Shown here piece by piece: positions 6,718 through 15,998 of a stretch of 20,030 nt of DNA. Under the pieces are notes generated by a model. It was not told the DNA's origin, did no database searches, and was given only the letters and a program-made list of their open reading frames with translations. Origin of the DNA: Rubrobacter sp. Its GTDB lineage: Bacteria > Actinomycetota > Rubrobacteria > Rubrobacterales > Rubrobacteraceae. The first letter of the stretch is position 1. Each line of letters begins with the position of its first letter. The position numbers and the translations under genes were made by a program. The stretch covers positions 1 to 20,030 of the forward strand of contig JADDPV010000093.1 of NCBI GenBank assembly GCA_016781705.1. The letters run 5' to 3'.

Positions 6718-7992
6718 CTACCGGCCCCCGCGCTCGGTCCCGTCCGGGCTATCCCCCCGGAACCAGCCCTTGACCGCGGCGACTATGCTACCAAAACTGA
6801 CGGTCGCTGCACCTTTACTCTTTGGTCTAAGGTGACCGTTTTTCGCGGCGAAGTATAGCAGACCGACGGCGGTCGAATACTGAGGCTTGCGTAGAGCCTT
6901 AATCTCGCTCCTCAAATGGCGGGGCGTGGCGACCCTGGCGCGCACGCCGAGGATCTCCTCGGCCAGCCCTTCCATCCCCTCGATCTGGGATCCCCCGCCG
7001 GTCAGCACGACTCCGCCTGGCAAATGGTCGAGGACGCGGGCCTTCCACAGGGAGTCGCGGGCGATTTCGAGGACCTCGCGGGCGCGGTGTTCGAGGATCT
7101 CCGCGATGAAGCGTGCGCTGTAGTGCCTCTCGCCCAGCAGCACCGGGGCCACGCTGTCCACGGTCTCGGAGAGCACCGTCCCATAGCGAATTTTGAGCTC
7201 ATCGGCGACCTCGAAGGGGACCTTCAGGCCGAAAGCTACGTCGGATGAGAAGCTCACCCCCCCGATCGGCACCACCGCCGTGTGCGTCAGCGCCCCGCGC
7301 ACGAACGCCGCCACGTCCGTCGTGCCGCCGCCGACGTCCAGAAGCGCCACGCCCGTCTCCCGGTCCTCCGGCAACAGGCACGCCTCGCTCGAGGCTAAAG
7401 GTTCCAGCACCACGCGCGAGACGTTGACGCCGCAGTCCTCGACCGCGAAGAGGAGATTTTGGATGCTGGCGACGGCGCCGGTAACGACGTGCGCCTGCAT
7501 CGTCACGCGCCGCGCCGCGAGGCCCACCGGCTGCCGCACGCCCTCGGCGCCGTCCAGGACGAACGAACGCGGGACGACGTGTATGACCTCCTGCTCGCCC
7601 ACCTCGAAACCATCTTCTTCCTGAAGGTCGTCTCTCCAGAGGTCCGCCCGGCGCACCTCGGCTTCGAGCTTACTTACGAACTTGTCGGTCACCAGGCGGT
7701 CGCGGTCGCGGTTGAGGAGTGCGACCTCGGCGTTGTGGGAGGCGATGTGGCTACCGGCGATGCCGACGCCCACGTGTACGTTGCGGGTGAAGCCGCCACA
7801 CGCGTCTATCGCCTCGGCCACCGACTCGGCCGCCGCCTCGCGGTCCACGATCACGCCCCGCCGCAAACCGTAGCTCGGCGCCTCCCCCATCGAGACCACC
7901 TCGACCGAGCGCCGCCCGTCCGACCGGCCCACGATCGCCACGATCTTGGTCGTTCCAACGTCGATCCCGTAGATCAGGCGCCCCGAACCCAC
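6718..7992 (-). CDS. ftsA: FtsA, actin-like FtsZ membrane anchor
   Basis: ATP-binding actin homologue that tethers FtsZ filaments to the membrane and activates septal synthesis. Phosphate-1 loop DVGTTK (11-16), phosphate-2 loop LLDVGGGTTD (217-226), adenosine loop VVLTGGGSQIEGM (328-340) and the C-terminal amphipathic helix SFGSIVAAVKGWFRG (399-413) are all present, so it looks fully functional. 424 aa, typical length, with a small extra charged stretch (about 113-133) in the 1C domain. GTG start, 3 bp after ftsQ. FtsA is absent from well-studied actinobacteria such as Mycobacterium, Corynebacterium and Streptomyces. Its presence with SepF is the main lineage clue in this window. Confidence 0.97.
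   Translation of the reverse strand: MGSGRLIYGIDVGTTKIVAIVGRSDGRRSVEVVSMGEAPSYGLRRGVIVDREAAAESVAEAIDACGGFTRNVHVGVGIAGSHIASHNAEVALLNRDRDRLVTDKFVSKLEAEVRRADLWRDDLQEEDGFEVGEQEVIHVVPRSFVLDGAEGVRQPVGLAARRVTMQAHVVTGAVASIQNLLFAVEDCGVNVSRVVLEPLASSEACLLPEDRETGVALLDVGGGTTDVAAFVRGALTHTAVVPIGGVSFSSDVAFGLKVPFEVADELKIRYGTVLSETVDSVAPVLLGERHYSARFIAEILEHRAREVLEIARDSLWKARVLDHLPGGVVLTGGGSQIEGMEGLAEEILGVRARVATPRHLRSEIKALRKPQYSTAVGLLYFAAKNGHLRPKSKGAATVSFGSIVAAVKGWFRGDSPDGTERGGR
6852..6860 (-). promoter_or_regulatory. Candidate extended -10 promoter element inside ftsA, upstream of ftsZ
   Basis: On the minus strand this reads TGCTATACT, a good extended -10 (TGnTATAAT-like), about 160 bp before the ftsZ ATG. I see no convincing -35. 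Many bacteria have extra ftsZ promoters inside ftsA or ftsQ, so it is plausible, but the call rests on one short motif inside coding sequence. Confidence 0.25.
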
Positions 7993-7995
7993 AGC

Positions 7996-8697
<702 letters not shown>

Positions 8698-8709
8698 ACT
8701 GTCGTCCCT

Positions 8710-10077
8710 CTACCCGATCGGGAGGAGATCGAGGAGCTCGTCGCCCACCCGCGAGACATCGCCGGCGCCCATGGTGAGGACGGTGTCTCCCCGCTCAGCG
8801 ACGGCGCGCAGCACTGCCGGGACGTCGTGCCCGTTGGGGACGTAGTAGACGTCGGGGCCGTCCAGGCGCCGGTCGCTCCGGCTCTCGCAGAGGGCGTCCA
8901 CGACCAGCTTGCCGCTCACCCCGGGCTGGGGCATCTCGCCCGCACCGTACACGTCGGTGACGACGGCGGCGTCCGCGGCGGCGAGCGCCTCCCCGAACTC
9001 CCGGTAGAGCGCGCGGGTGCGCGAATAGCGGTGCGGCTGGAAGACCACCACGACTCGGCCCTCGGAGGAGAGGGTGGCGCGGGCGGTCTCCAGGGTCGTC
9101 GAGACTTCCGTCGGGTGGTGAGCGTAATCGTCCACGACGCGCACCCCGCTCCTGGTCCCCTTGACCTGGAACCGCCGCCTGACCCCGCTAAAGTTATCGA
9201 GGCTCCTCGCAGCCTCGTACGGATCGTGGCCGAGCCAGCCGGCGACCGCGGCGGCGGCGAGCGAGTTCAGCACGTTGTGCCGCCCCGCGACTCCCAGCTC
9301 GACGACGCCTCGCTCCGTTTCGCCCTGGGACAGAACGTAAGAATGGGGAGTGAGTATCCGTGCCTGCAGGTCGCCATACGTCAGACCGTAGGTGGTGACC
9401 GGGCAGCGGGCGTGGTCGGCGAGGACGAGGCAGTTCGGGTCCTCGGCGCAAGCGACGAGGTGACCGTTGGGGGGTAGGGCCGCGACGAACTTAGAAAAAG
9501 TTTCGAGCACGTCGTCGAGGGAGGCGTAGAAATCCGGGTGGTCGAACTCGACGTTGGTGATTACGGCAGCCTGGGGCTTGAGGTAGAGTAGCGAGCGATC
9601 CGATTCGTCCGCCTCGGCGACGAAGAGGTCCGTGCCACCGGAGACAACGTTCGAGCCTATGTCGTTCAGTTCGCCGCCGATAAGGGCGGTGGGGTTCTCG
9701 CCCAAAGACTTGAGAGCGTGGGTAGTCATGCTCGTGGTGGTGGTCTTGCCGTGGGTGCCGGCGACCGCGATGCTCCGGCCGCCCTCGAGGATACGGGCGA
9801 GGGCGGCGGCCCTGGGGACCACGGGGATGGCTCCCCTTCTAGCCTCCAAGAGCTCCGGGTTGGTCTGGGGGATGGCCGTGGAGATGACGACCTGCTCGGC
9901 GTCCCCGACCTGGTGGGCGGCGTGGCCGATGTGGACCTCGACGCCGGCTTCTACGAGCCTCCTGGTGTACGGCGACTCCTTCAGGTCCGAGCCAGTCACG
10001 CAGTGTCCCTGTCTGTGCAAGACCTCGGCGATGCCGCTCATGCCAGCGCCGCCGATGCCTATCATGTGGATCCTCAT
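8710..10077 (-). CDS. murC: UDP-N-acetylmuramate--L-alanine ligase
   Basis: ATP-dependent Mur ligase that adds the first amino acid, L-Ala, to UDP-MurNAc in the cytoplasm. N-terminal Rossmann-like motif HMIGIGGAGMSGIAEVL (4-20), ATP loop GTHGKTTTT (107-115), EADESD (155-160), NVEFDHPDFY, and the C-terminal DDYAHHPTEV and FQPHRYSRT blocks identify MurC rather than the other ligases. 455 aa, normal length. ATG 10077 overlaps the murG stop as ATGA, so the two genes are probably translationally coupled. Confidence 0.97.
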   Translation of the reverse strand: MRIHMIGIGGAGMSGIAEVLHRQGHCVTGSDLKESPYTRRLVEAGVEVHIGHAAHQVGDAEQVVISTAIPQTNPELLEARRGAIPVVPRAAALARILEGGRSIAVAGTHGKTTTTSMTTHALKSLGENPTALIGGELNDIGSNVVSGGTDLFVAEADESDRSLLYLKPQAAVITNVEFDHPDFYASLDDVLETFSKFVAALPPNGHLVACAEDPNCLVLADHARCPVTTYGLTYGDLQARILTPHSYVLSQGETERGVVELGVAGRHNVLNSLAAAAVAGWLGHDPYEAARSLDNFSGVRRRFQVKGTRSGVRVVDDYAHHPTEVSTTLETARATLSSEGRVVVVFQPHRYSRTRALYREFGEALAAADAAVVTDVYGAGEMPQPGVSGKLVVDALCESRSDRRLDGPDVYYVPNGHDVPAVLRAVAERGDTVLTMGAGDVSRVGDELLDLLPIG

Positions 10078-11210
10078 CCCACTCCTTTCGGGCTACTCGC
10101 GCCGGAGGCCGCCGAGAGCAACCGCTCGGCGACCTCGTCGGCAGCCTCCGGCGTGGCGAGCCTTCGCATGTTGTCCGCCAGTCTCTTCCGGCGCCCCTCG
10201 TCACCCAGGAGACCCTCGACACGGTCGCGCAGAGATCCGGCGGTCACCTCATGATCGAGCATCAGTTCGGCCGCGTCCCTTTCGGTGAAGTGGCGGGCGT
10301 TGTGTAGCTGGTGGTCTCCGGTAGCGTAAGGGTACGGTATCAGGATCGCCGCCCTCCCGGCCGCCGCCGTGTCGAAGAGGGAACCCGCACCGGCCCTTAT
10401 TACAGCGACCTCCGAGGCCGCGAGTGCGTGCCAGAGCTCGTCGTCGTAGGCCACGATCCGATGGCGCGGGTTTCGGGTCGAGAGGCGGGCAAAGTCACGG
10501 CGGCCGGAGACTTGGTACACCGAGTATGGCGTCTCACCCGCCCCGAACGCCTTCGCCGCCGCGAGGTTCAGCTTCAAGGCGCCGCCACTCCCGCCGAAGA
10601 GGAGTACCACGGGCGGCTTGAGCCCGAGCCGGGCGAGCCCTTCTTCTCTGGACGTCTCGAATAACTGCCGACGCGTCGGCATGCCGACGTGAACGGCGCT
10701 CTGGAGACACTCCGCCGCGGCCGGGAACGTCGCGAGCACCTCCCGCGTGAACCGGCTCGCCAAGCGGTTCGCCCTACCGGGGACGGAGTTCTGCTCGTGC
10801 AGGAAGGTCGGTATCTTCGAGGTGCTCCCGGCGAAGACCGCCGGGGCGCTCGCGTAGCCGCCGACGCCGAGGACGGCGCCTGGGCGGAACGTCGAGATGA
10901 TCCCGCGGCAGCGCCGGAGGGCCTTGAAGAAGAGCACAGCGGCGCGGGCGCGGGCGCGGGGTCCCCAGGCGAGGCCGGCGAGGGGCAGGGCGTGGAGCTT
11001 GTAGCCGGCCCGGGGAACGAGGGTCGCCTCGATGCCGGCGGTCGAGCCGACGAACTCCACGGCGGCGCCGCGCATCGCCAGGCTCTCAGCCACGCAGAGC
11101 GCGGGGATTGCGTGCCCCCCCGTCCCGCCGCCAGCTATCAAGACCCTCGGGACGTCGCGCCCGGCGGCGTCCCTTGTTTCCGCTTGTACCTGCCTCACGT
11201 GCGATTTCAC
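10074..11210 (-). CDS. murG: MurG, lipid II-forming GlcNAc transferase (divergent motifs)
   Basis: Peripheral membrane glycosyltransferase (GT28) that adds GlcNAc from UDP-GlcNAc to lipid I. The N-terminal loop AGGGTGGHAIPA (with H33), GVGGYASAPAV, and HEQNSVPGRANRL are clear. Other signatures differ from the family norm: GGSGGALKLN in place of GGSQGAR-like, VGMPTR in place of GNPVR-like, and D280 where the Glu that holds the UDP ribose is expected (GAGSLFDTAAAG). 378 aa. Start at GTG 11210, supported by GAGGA close upstream; GTG 11198 is an alternative. Either start leaves an overlap of over 100 bp with ftsW, unlike every other junction here. Confidence 0.93.
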   Translation of the reverse strand: MKSHVRQVQAETRDAAGRDVPRVLIAGGGTGGHAIPALCVAESLAMRGAAVEFVGSTAGIEATLVPRAGYKLHALPLAGLAWGPRARARAAVLFFKALRRCRGIISTFRPGAVLGVGGYASAPAVFAGSTSKIPTFLHEQNSVPGRANRLASRFTREVLATFPAAAECLQSAVHVGMPTRRQLFETSREEGLARLGLKPPVVLLFGGSGGALKLNLAAAKAFGAGETPYSVYQVSGRRDFARLSTRNPRHRIVAYDDELWHALAASEVAVIRAGAGSLFDTAAAGRAAILIPYPYATGDHQLHNARHFTERDAAELMLDHEVTAGSLRDRVEGLLGDEGRRKRLADNMRRLATPEAADEVAERLLSAASGASSPKGVG

Positions 11211-12255
11211 CGTCCTCAGAGATGCGGTAGAGGATGCCGACGGCGGCGAAGCAGACCAGCATGCTGGATCCGCCGTAGCTCACGAAGGGGAGCGTCATGC
11301 CGGCCAGAGGGACGACGCCCATCGCGGCGCCGATGTTGAAGGTGGTCTGCACGGCGAACATGGCGGCGAGGCCCGCCGCCAGACACCGGCCCATCACCGA
11401 CGGGGCGTCCAGGGCTATCTTGAAAGACGCCAGCGCGAGGAAACAGAAGGCTGCTATTACGGCGATCATGCCCAAAAGCCCCAGCTCCTCGCCGATGAGG
11501 GCGAAGATCATGTCGGTGCGCACCTCCGGCACGAGCGTCCCCTGGCCGCCCGCCCCGGCTCCAGCGCCCAGGTAGCTGCCGCTCTTTATGGCGGTCATGG
11601 ACTGCACGATCTGGTACCCCGGCCCGTCCGCGACGCTCCACGGGTCGAGGAACGTCATGAAGCGATCGCGCCGGTAAGGCTCCAGAAACATCGCCCCGAC
11701 GAGTGCCACGAGTGCCGCCAGTCCCCCCAACAAGAGGTCGCGCGTCCTCAACTCTGAGGCCCAGAGCACCCCGGCGGCCCCCGCGGCGATCACGACCGAC
11801 GTCCCGAAGTCCGGTTCGGCGAGCACGAGCAAGAAGACCAGTCCCGCAGCCAGCACGGGCGCCACGGGCAACCCCGAGCCGGGCCGCGCCCTGGCGACCG
11901 CGACCGCTAGTAGCAGCACCACCGCGAGTTTTGCGAACTCCGCCGGCTGCCAACTCAACGGGCCGAGGTCGAACCACCGCCGCGCCCCCCCGATTTCGGT
12001 TCCCACCCCTGGTACAAGCACCAGCACGAGCGCCGCCAGCACGACCAGGTAAACGGGCAGCGCGAGCCGGCGCCACGCCGTGTAGCGTACCCCCCTTGCG
12101 ACGAAGAACGCCGCGAGCCCAAGCGTGAGGTGAACGAAGCGCACGACCAGGTAGTGCGTCCCAAACTCTCCGGCAGTCGCCGAGTACACCATGACGTTCC
12201 CGAGCAACGCGAGTGCCAGCGCGACCATAAATAGGTTGTCCCGCAGCGCCGTCAC
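11086..12255 (-). CDS. ftsW: FtsW, SEDS peptidoglycan polymerase
   Basis: Multi-pass SEDS glycosyltransferase that polymerises lipid II at the septum with its partner FtsI. About ten hydrophobic segments are visible. Signatures: EIGGARRWFDLGPLSWQPAE, LAEPDFGTSVVI, VRTDMIFALIGEELG (with the likely catalytic Asp) and PFVSYGGSSML. 389 aa from GTG 12255, which overlaps the murD stop as GTGA. The frame is open about 270 bp further upstream, but that is shadow within murD. After the last membrane helix (ending near ISEDGE) there is a tail of about 40 basic, low-complexity residues encoded entirely by DNA that also encodes the MurG N-terminus. The tail may result from a frameshift. Confidence 0.95.
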   Translation of the reverse strand: MTALRDNLFMVALALALLGNVMVYSATAGEFGTHYLVVRFVHLTLGLAAFFVARGVRYTAWRRLALPVYLVVLAALVLVLVPGVGTEIGGARRWFDLGPLSWQPAEFAKLAVVLLLAVAVARARPGSGLPVAPVLAAGLVFLLVLAEPDFGTSVVIAAGAAGVLWASELRTRDLLLGGLAALVALVGAMFLEPYRRDRFMTFLDPWSVADGPGYQIVQSMTAIKSGSYLGAGAGAGGQGTLVPEVRTDMIFALIGEELGLLGMIAVIAAFCFLALASFKIALDAPSVMGRCLAAGLAAMFAVQTTFNIGAAMGVVPLAGMTLPFVSYGGSSMLVCFAAVGILYRISEDGEIAREAGTSGNKGRRRARRPEGLDSWRRDGGARNPRALRG

Positions 12256-13616
12256 GCCCGAGCCGCTCCCCGCGCCGCGGCGTCCGCCCCGGCATCCACC
12301 CTCGCCAGCTCCGCGAAGGCTTCGCCCCTCTCGGCGTACCCGGCGAACTGGTCGAAGCTGGCGCACCCCGGAGAGAGCAGCACCACGTCCCCAGGACGGG
12401 CGACCTTGCGCGTCTCGGCAACCGCCGCCGCAAGGTCCGGGACGAGGAGAACGTAGAAAACGTCCACCGGCGCGCCGTTCTCCTCCAGGAAGCCAAGGAT
12501 CCTGGGTCCCGCCTCGCCCTGGCACACCACGGAGCGACAGCGGTCCAGGTGGGGCAGGATCTCGGAAAAATCCGTCTCCTTCTCCGAGCCGCCGAGGATC
12601 AGGTTCACCGGCTCCTCCACGCTCGCGAGCGCCGCCGCGGTCGCCGCCGGGTTGGTTGCCTTCGAGTCGTCCACGTAGAGGACGCCCCCGCGCTCCCCGA
12701 CGACCTGCATCCTGTGCGGCTTGAGCCGGTAGCCGAGAAGCCCCTCCCGAATGCCGCCGAGTGTCGCCCCGAGGTGCTCGGCGGCGGCGGCCGCGAACAG
12801 CGCGTTCTCGCTGTTGTGCCGCCCGGCGAACGGCAACTCGGACGTCCCCGCGAGAGGTCGTCCCCGCAGCAGGAGCTGCCCGCCCTCCACGAGCGTCCCG
12901 CCCTCCCCCACGACGAGGGTTTCGGCGGCGAGCCTCCCGGCGACTCCTCGACCTGCCGGGTCGCTGGCGTTCACGAGCGCCAGGTCCTCGTCCCCCTGCC
13001 CGTCGAAGATACTCAGCTTGTCGGAGACGTACTCCTCGAAGCTCGCGTGCCAGTTGAGGTGGTCGGGCCGCGCGTTGAGGAGCGCCGCGACGTCGAAGCC
13101 GGCCCGATGGAGATAGTGCAACTGGAAAGAGGAGACTTCCAGCACGAGTGTCCCCGCCTCTTTCACCTCGTCCAGGCAGCCGGTGAGGGCACGCCAGGAG
13201 TTACCGGCCACCGCGTGCGGCACACCCGCGGTGGAGAGCATCCGGGCGAGCATGTCCACCACGGTCGTCTTGCCGTTCGTCCCGGTCACGGCCGCGACTC
13301 TTACGCCGGGAGCTTCACCCTCGAGCAACTCTAACCCCAGGGCGACCTCGGAGAGGACGGGGATACCCATCTTCTCGGCGGCGGCGAGGAGAGGGTCGCG
13401 CGGCCGGATGCCGGGGCTTGCCACTACCCTGTCGAAGCCCTCGTCCAAAACCTCCGGTCTCGCCCCCAGGCGCGATGCGGTGCCGAGGCTCTCCGCCGCA
13501 TGGCGCAACTCTTGCGAGTCGCCGGAGTCGACAACGACGACCTTTTCGCCCCTATCCAGAAGGGCGCGGGCGGCGCACAGGCCGGACTCGCCGAGGCCGT
13601 GGACCAGCCACCTCAT
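12252..13616 (-). CDS. murD: UDP-N-acetylmuramoylalanine--D-glutamate ligase
   Basis: Mur ligase that adds D-Glu to UDP-MurNAc-L-Ala. N-terminal UDP-binding domain with VHGLGESGLCAARAL; ATP loop GTNGKTT (112-118); EVSSFQLHYL; NARPDHLNWHASFEEYV followed by SDKLSIF, whose Lys is the usual carbamylated residue; and the C-terminal YVDDSKATNPAATAAAL and LSPGCASFDQF. The latter two mark MurD specifically. 454 aa, normal length. ATG 13616 overlaps the mraY stop as ATGA. Confidence 0.97.
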   Translation of the reverse strand: MRWLVHGLGESGLCAARALLDRGEKVVVVDSGDSQELRHAAESLGTASRLGARPEVLDEGFDRVVASPGIRPRDPLLAAAEKMGIPVLSEVALGLELLEGEAPGVRVAAVTGTNGKTTVVDMLARMLSTAGVPHAVAGNSWRALTGCLDEVKEAGTLVLEVSSFQLHYLHRAGFDVAALLNARPDHLNWHASFEEYVSDKLSIFDGQGDEDLALVNASDPAGRGVAGRLAAETLVVGEGGTLVEGGQLLLRGRPLAGTSELPFAGRHNSENALFAAAAAEHLGATLGGIREGLLGYRLKPHRMQVVGERGGVLYVDDSKATNPAATAAALASVEEPVNLILGGSEKETDFSEILPHLDRCRSVVCQGEAGPRILGFLEENGAPVDVFYVLLVPDLAAAVAETRKVARPGDVVLLSPGCASFDQFAGYAERGEAFAELARVDAGADAAARGAARA

Positions 13617-14605
13617 ACGGCGTTGTAGAGGGTGAAGTAGTAGATGACGAAGCCGATGGCGGCGCAGGCGGATTGCATGATCCAGAACCGCACCACCACC
13701 TTGTTCTCCGCCCAGCCGAGGAACTCGAAGTGGTGGTGGATCGGGGCCATCTTGAAGACGCGTCTGCCGTTAAGCTTAAACACGAGAACCTGCGCGATCA
13801 CAGAGAGCGCTTCCAGGACGAAAACGCCGCCTATGATCGGCAACAGCATCTCCGTCTTGGTGAGCACCGCGGCGGCGGCCAGCACGCCTCCTATGGCGAG
13901 CGAGCCCGTGTCGCCCATGAAGACCTGCGCTGGGTGGGCGTTGAACCAGAGGAAGCCGATGATCGCCCCGACCATCGCCCCGCAGACTATCGCCAAATCG
14001 TACTGGCGCTCCAAGAAGGCGATCGCGGTGTACGCGAGCAGCGCGATCCCTCCGGCCCCCGCGGCGAGACCGTCGAGACCGTCGGTGAGGTTCACGGCAT
14101 TCGTGGTGCCTACGATCACCAGCAGCATCAGGAAGCTGAAGAGCGCCACCCCGATCACCCCCGGCCCGAGCACGAGGTTGCGGTCCAGATATGGCAGTAT
14201 AACGGTCTGCGTGACGCCCACGTAGCGCAGGGCCATCACGTCCGCCACCACTACGGCCAGGATCAGGAGCAAAGCCTTGTAGCGGGCGCTCAGGCCCTCG
14301 TTGCGCTTGTTGGAGATCTTCTGCCAGTCGTCGTAGAGCCCAATGCTGGCCACGGTCATGACGAGCAGCAGCACCGTTAAAGTCGCCACGTTTGGCCGCG
14401 CCACCACGACGAGCGCCGAGAAGAGCCCCATGAGCATAACGACCCCGCCCATAGTCGGCGTGCCCTGCTTGATGAGGTGCGTCTGCGGCCCCTCCTCGCG
14501 CACGAACTGCCCGAACTTCTTGCTCTGCAAGAAATTTATGAAAGGTGATCCCAGCGCGACGGTCACGGCGAAGGCGACCGCCGCCGCCAGGACAACGCTA
14601 AACAA
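13613..14605 (-). CDS. mraY: MraY, phospho-MurNAc-pentapeptide transferase
   Basis: Integral membrane enzyme that transfers phospho-MurNAc-pentapeptide from UDP to undecaprenyl phosphate, making lipid I. About ten membrane helices; TPTMGG (49-54); the Asp pair in YDDWQK (91-96); NAVNLTDGLDGLAAG (169-183); FNAHPAQVFMGDTGS (221-235); and the His cluster PIHHHFEFLGW (288-298). All expected catalytic and magnesium-binding positions are present. 330 aa. TTG start at 14605, overlapping the murF stop by 8 bp, with AAGGAGAGG about 8 bp upstream as a good ribosome binding site. Confidence 0.97.
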   Translation of the reverse strand: MFSVVLAAAVAFAVTVALGSPFINFLQSKKFGQFVREEGPQTHLIKQGTPTMGGVVMLMGLFSALVVVARPNVATLTVLLLVMTVASIGLYDDWQKISNKRNEGLSARYKALLLILAVVVADVMALRYVGVTQTVILPYLDRNLVLGPGVIGVALFSFLMLLVIVGTTNAVNLTDGLDGLAAGAGGIALLAYTAIAFLERQYDLAIVCGAMVGAIIGFLWFNAHPAQVFMGDTGSLAIGGVLAAAAVLTKTEMLLPIIGGVFVLEALSVIAQVLVFKLNGRRVFKMAPIHHHFEFLGWAENKVVVRFWIMQSACAAIGFVIYYFTLYNAV

Positions 14606-15998
14606 GAGCTAGCCTCTCCTTCAACTTTCGGGTCAGGAGATCCAAGCCAACGCCCCTCGACCCCTTGACGACGACGTAATCCCCCGCCGCAAGCTCCCCG
14701 CTGAGCCCCTCGGCGGCAGCCTCGGCGCTCTCGTAGAGGAGGGTGTTACCGGGGAAAGCCTCAGCGTACCACCGGGCCTCGTCCCCGACGCACACGAGAA
14801 GATCCACGCCAACCTCCCAAGCGAGCCTGCCAGCCTCGTGGTGGTAGGCCCGAGCGCCACCCCCGAGCTCGAACATCCCCCCCAGGACCACGACGAGCCG
14901 CGCCCCACGCCGCCGCGCCCCCTCTGCCCCGTAGCGCAGCACGGCCGCCACCGCCGCCGGCGAGGCATTGTACGAGTCGTCGTAGACGGTGATCCCGTCG
15001 CGCAGCCGGTAAACTTCCCCCCTCAACCCCGTACGCCTCAACCTACGCAACCCGCGGGCGCACTCCTCCGAGCCTACGCCGAGCGCCAGGGCGCCGCCGG
15101 CCGCTGCCAGCAGCGGCTCGACCAGATGCGTCCCGAATACCGGAGCTTCGACCTGCACGGGTTCCTCTCTCTCGCCTCCCGTGTCTCTAACGCGCAGCGT
15201 AAAGGATAGCCCAGCTTCCTGCTCGGCAACCTCATCGGCCTGAAGATTAGCTTCAGGTCCATTTCCAAAAGTAACGCGACGCTCGAGAGTTTTGCCGGGC
15301 CCCGTGGCGCCTACCGGGGCGTTCGCGGGGTAGACGAGAACGCCGTTCTCCGGGAGGGCGAGGGCGAGTTCACCCTTGGCGGCGGCCAGCCCTTCCAGGG
15401 TGCCGAACGAGTCCAGGTGGACCGGCGAGACGGCGGTAAGTACGCCCACCGTGGGAGGAGCTATGCGGCAGAGGTGGGCGATATCCCCGGCGTGGGTCGC
15501 ACCCATCTCCAGGACCAGGACCTCCGTTTCGGGGGGGGCGGAGAGGATAGTCAGGGGGAGCCCTATTTCGTTATTGAAGTTGCCTTCCGTCGCCCAGACG
15601 CGCCGGCCGGCCGCGCGCAGTATCGCCGCCAGGGCGTCCTTCGTGGTGGTCTTGCCGACGGTGCCGGTGATCCCGACCACCGTGGGAGGATCTTCTTCCC
15701 TTGCGAGGCTCCAACGGGCCAATTCCCCAAGCGCCGCGAGCGGATCTTCAACGACGACCGTCGGGACCTCGGGCAGGGGTCTTTGCGCAACCGCCGCGAC
15801 CGCCCCCCTGAGCAGGGCCTCGGGGGCGAAGTCCGCTCCGTCGGAGCGACCCCTTAGCGCGAAAAACAACTGCCCCTCGCGCACGAGGCGCGAGTCCACC
15901 ACCGCCCCGCCGACGAGCGTGCCCGCCAGCTCGTCGGAGACGCCCGCTAAAGTTCCTCCCATTGCCTCCGCGACCTCCCCGAGCGAAGCCGGCCTCAA
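14598..15998 (-). CDS. murF: UDP-MurNAc-tripeptide--D-alanyl-D-alanine ligase
   Basis: Adds the D-Ala-D-Ala dipeptide to the UDP-MurNAc-tripeptide. ATP loop GTVGKTTTK (112-120); NFNNEIGLPLTIL and LEMGATHAGDI, which separate MurF from MurE; AAKGEL with the probable carbamylated Lys; YDDSYNASPAAV; and a C-terminal GSRGVGLDLL. 466 aa. TTG start overlapping the ftsI stop by 4 bp (TTGA), preceded by a purine-rich GGAAGGGG. murE, which normally lies between ftsI and murF, is absent, so the tripeptide substrate must come from a MurE encoded elsewhere. Confidence 0.96.
   Translation of the reverse strand: MRPASLGEVAEAMGGTLAGVSDELAGTLVGGAVVDSRLVREGQLFFALRGRSDGADFAPEALLRGAVAAVAQRPLPEVPTVVVEDPLAALGELARWSLAREEDPPTVVGITGTVGKTTTKDALAAILRAAGRRVWATEGNFNNEIGLPLTILSAPPETEVLVLEMGATHAGDIAHLCRIAPPTVGVLTAVSPVHLDSFGTLEGLAAAKGELALALPENGVLVYPANAPVGATGPGKTLERRVTFGNGPEANLQADEVAEQEAGLSFTLRVRDTGGEREEPVQVEAPVFGTHLVEPLLAAAGGALALGVGSEECARGLRRLRRTGLRGEVYRLRDGITVYDDSYNASPAAVAAVLRYGAEGARRRGARLVVVLGGMFELGGGARAYHHEAGRLAWEVGVDLLVCVGDEARWYAEAFPGNTLLYESAEAAAEGLSGELAAGDYVVVKGSRGVGLDLLTRKLKERLALV

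Noticed and set aside
5210..6835. Long plus-strand open frame (541 codons) antisense to pgeF and ftsZ
   Set aside because: High G+C DNA produces long antisense frames; its translation is Arg/Pro/His-rich with no recognisable domain, while FtsZ and PgeF on the other strand are unmistakable.
11216..12496. Minus-strand open frame of 426 codons across ftsW
   Set aside because: Arg/Gly-rich translation in another frame of ftsW; FtsW motifs are all in the chosen frame.
13418..14380. Plus-strand open frame (320 codons) opposite murD and mraY
   Set aside because: Shadow of two well-supported genes.
14598..15998. Could the ligase after ftsI be MurE rather than MurF?
   Set aside because: NFNNEIGLPLTIL and LEMGATHAGDI are MurF signatures, and it lies directly before mraY.
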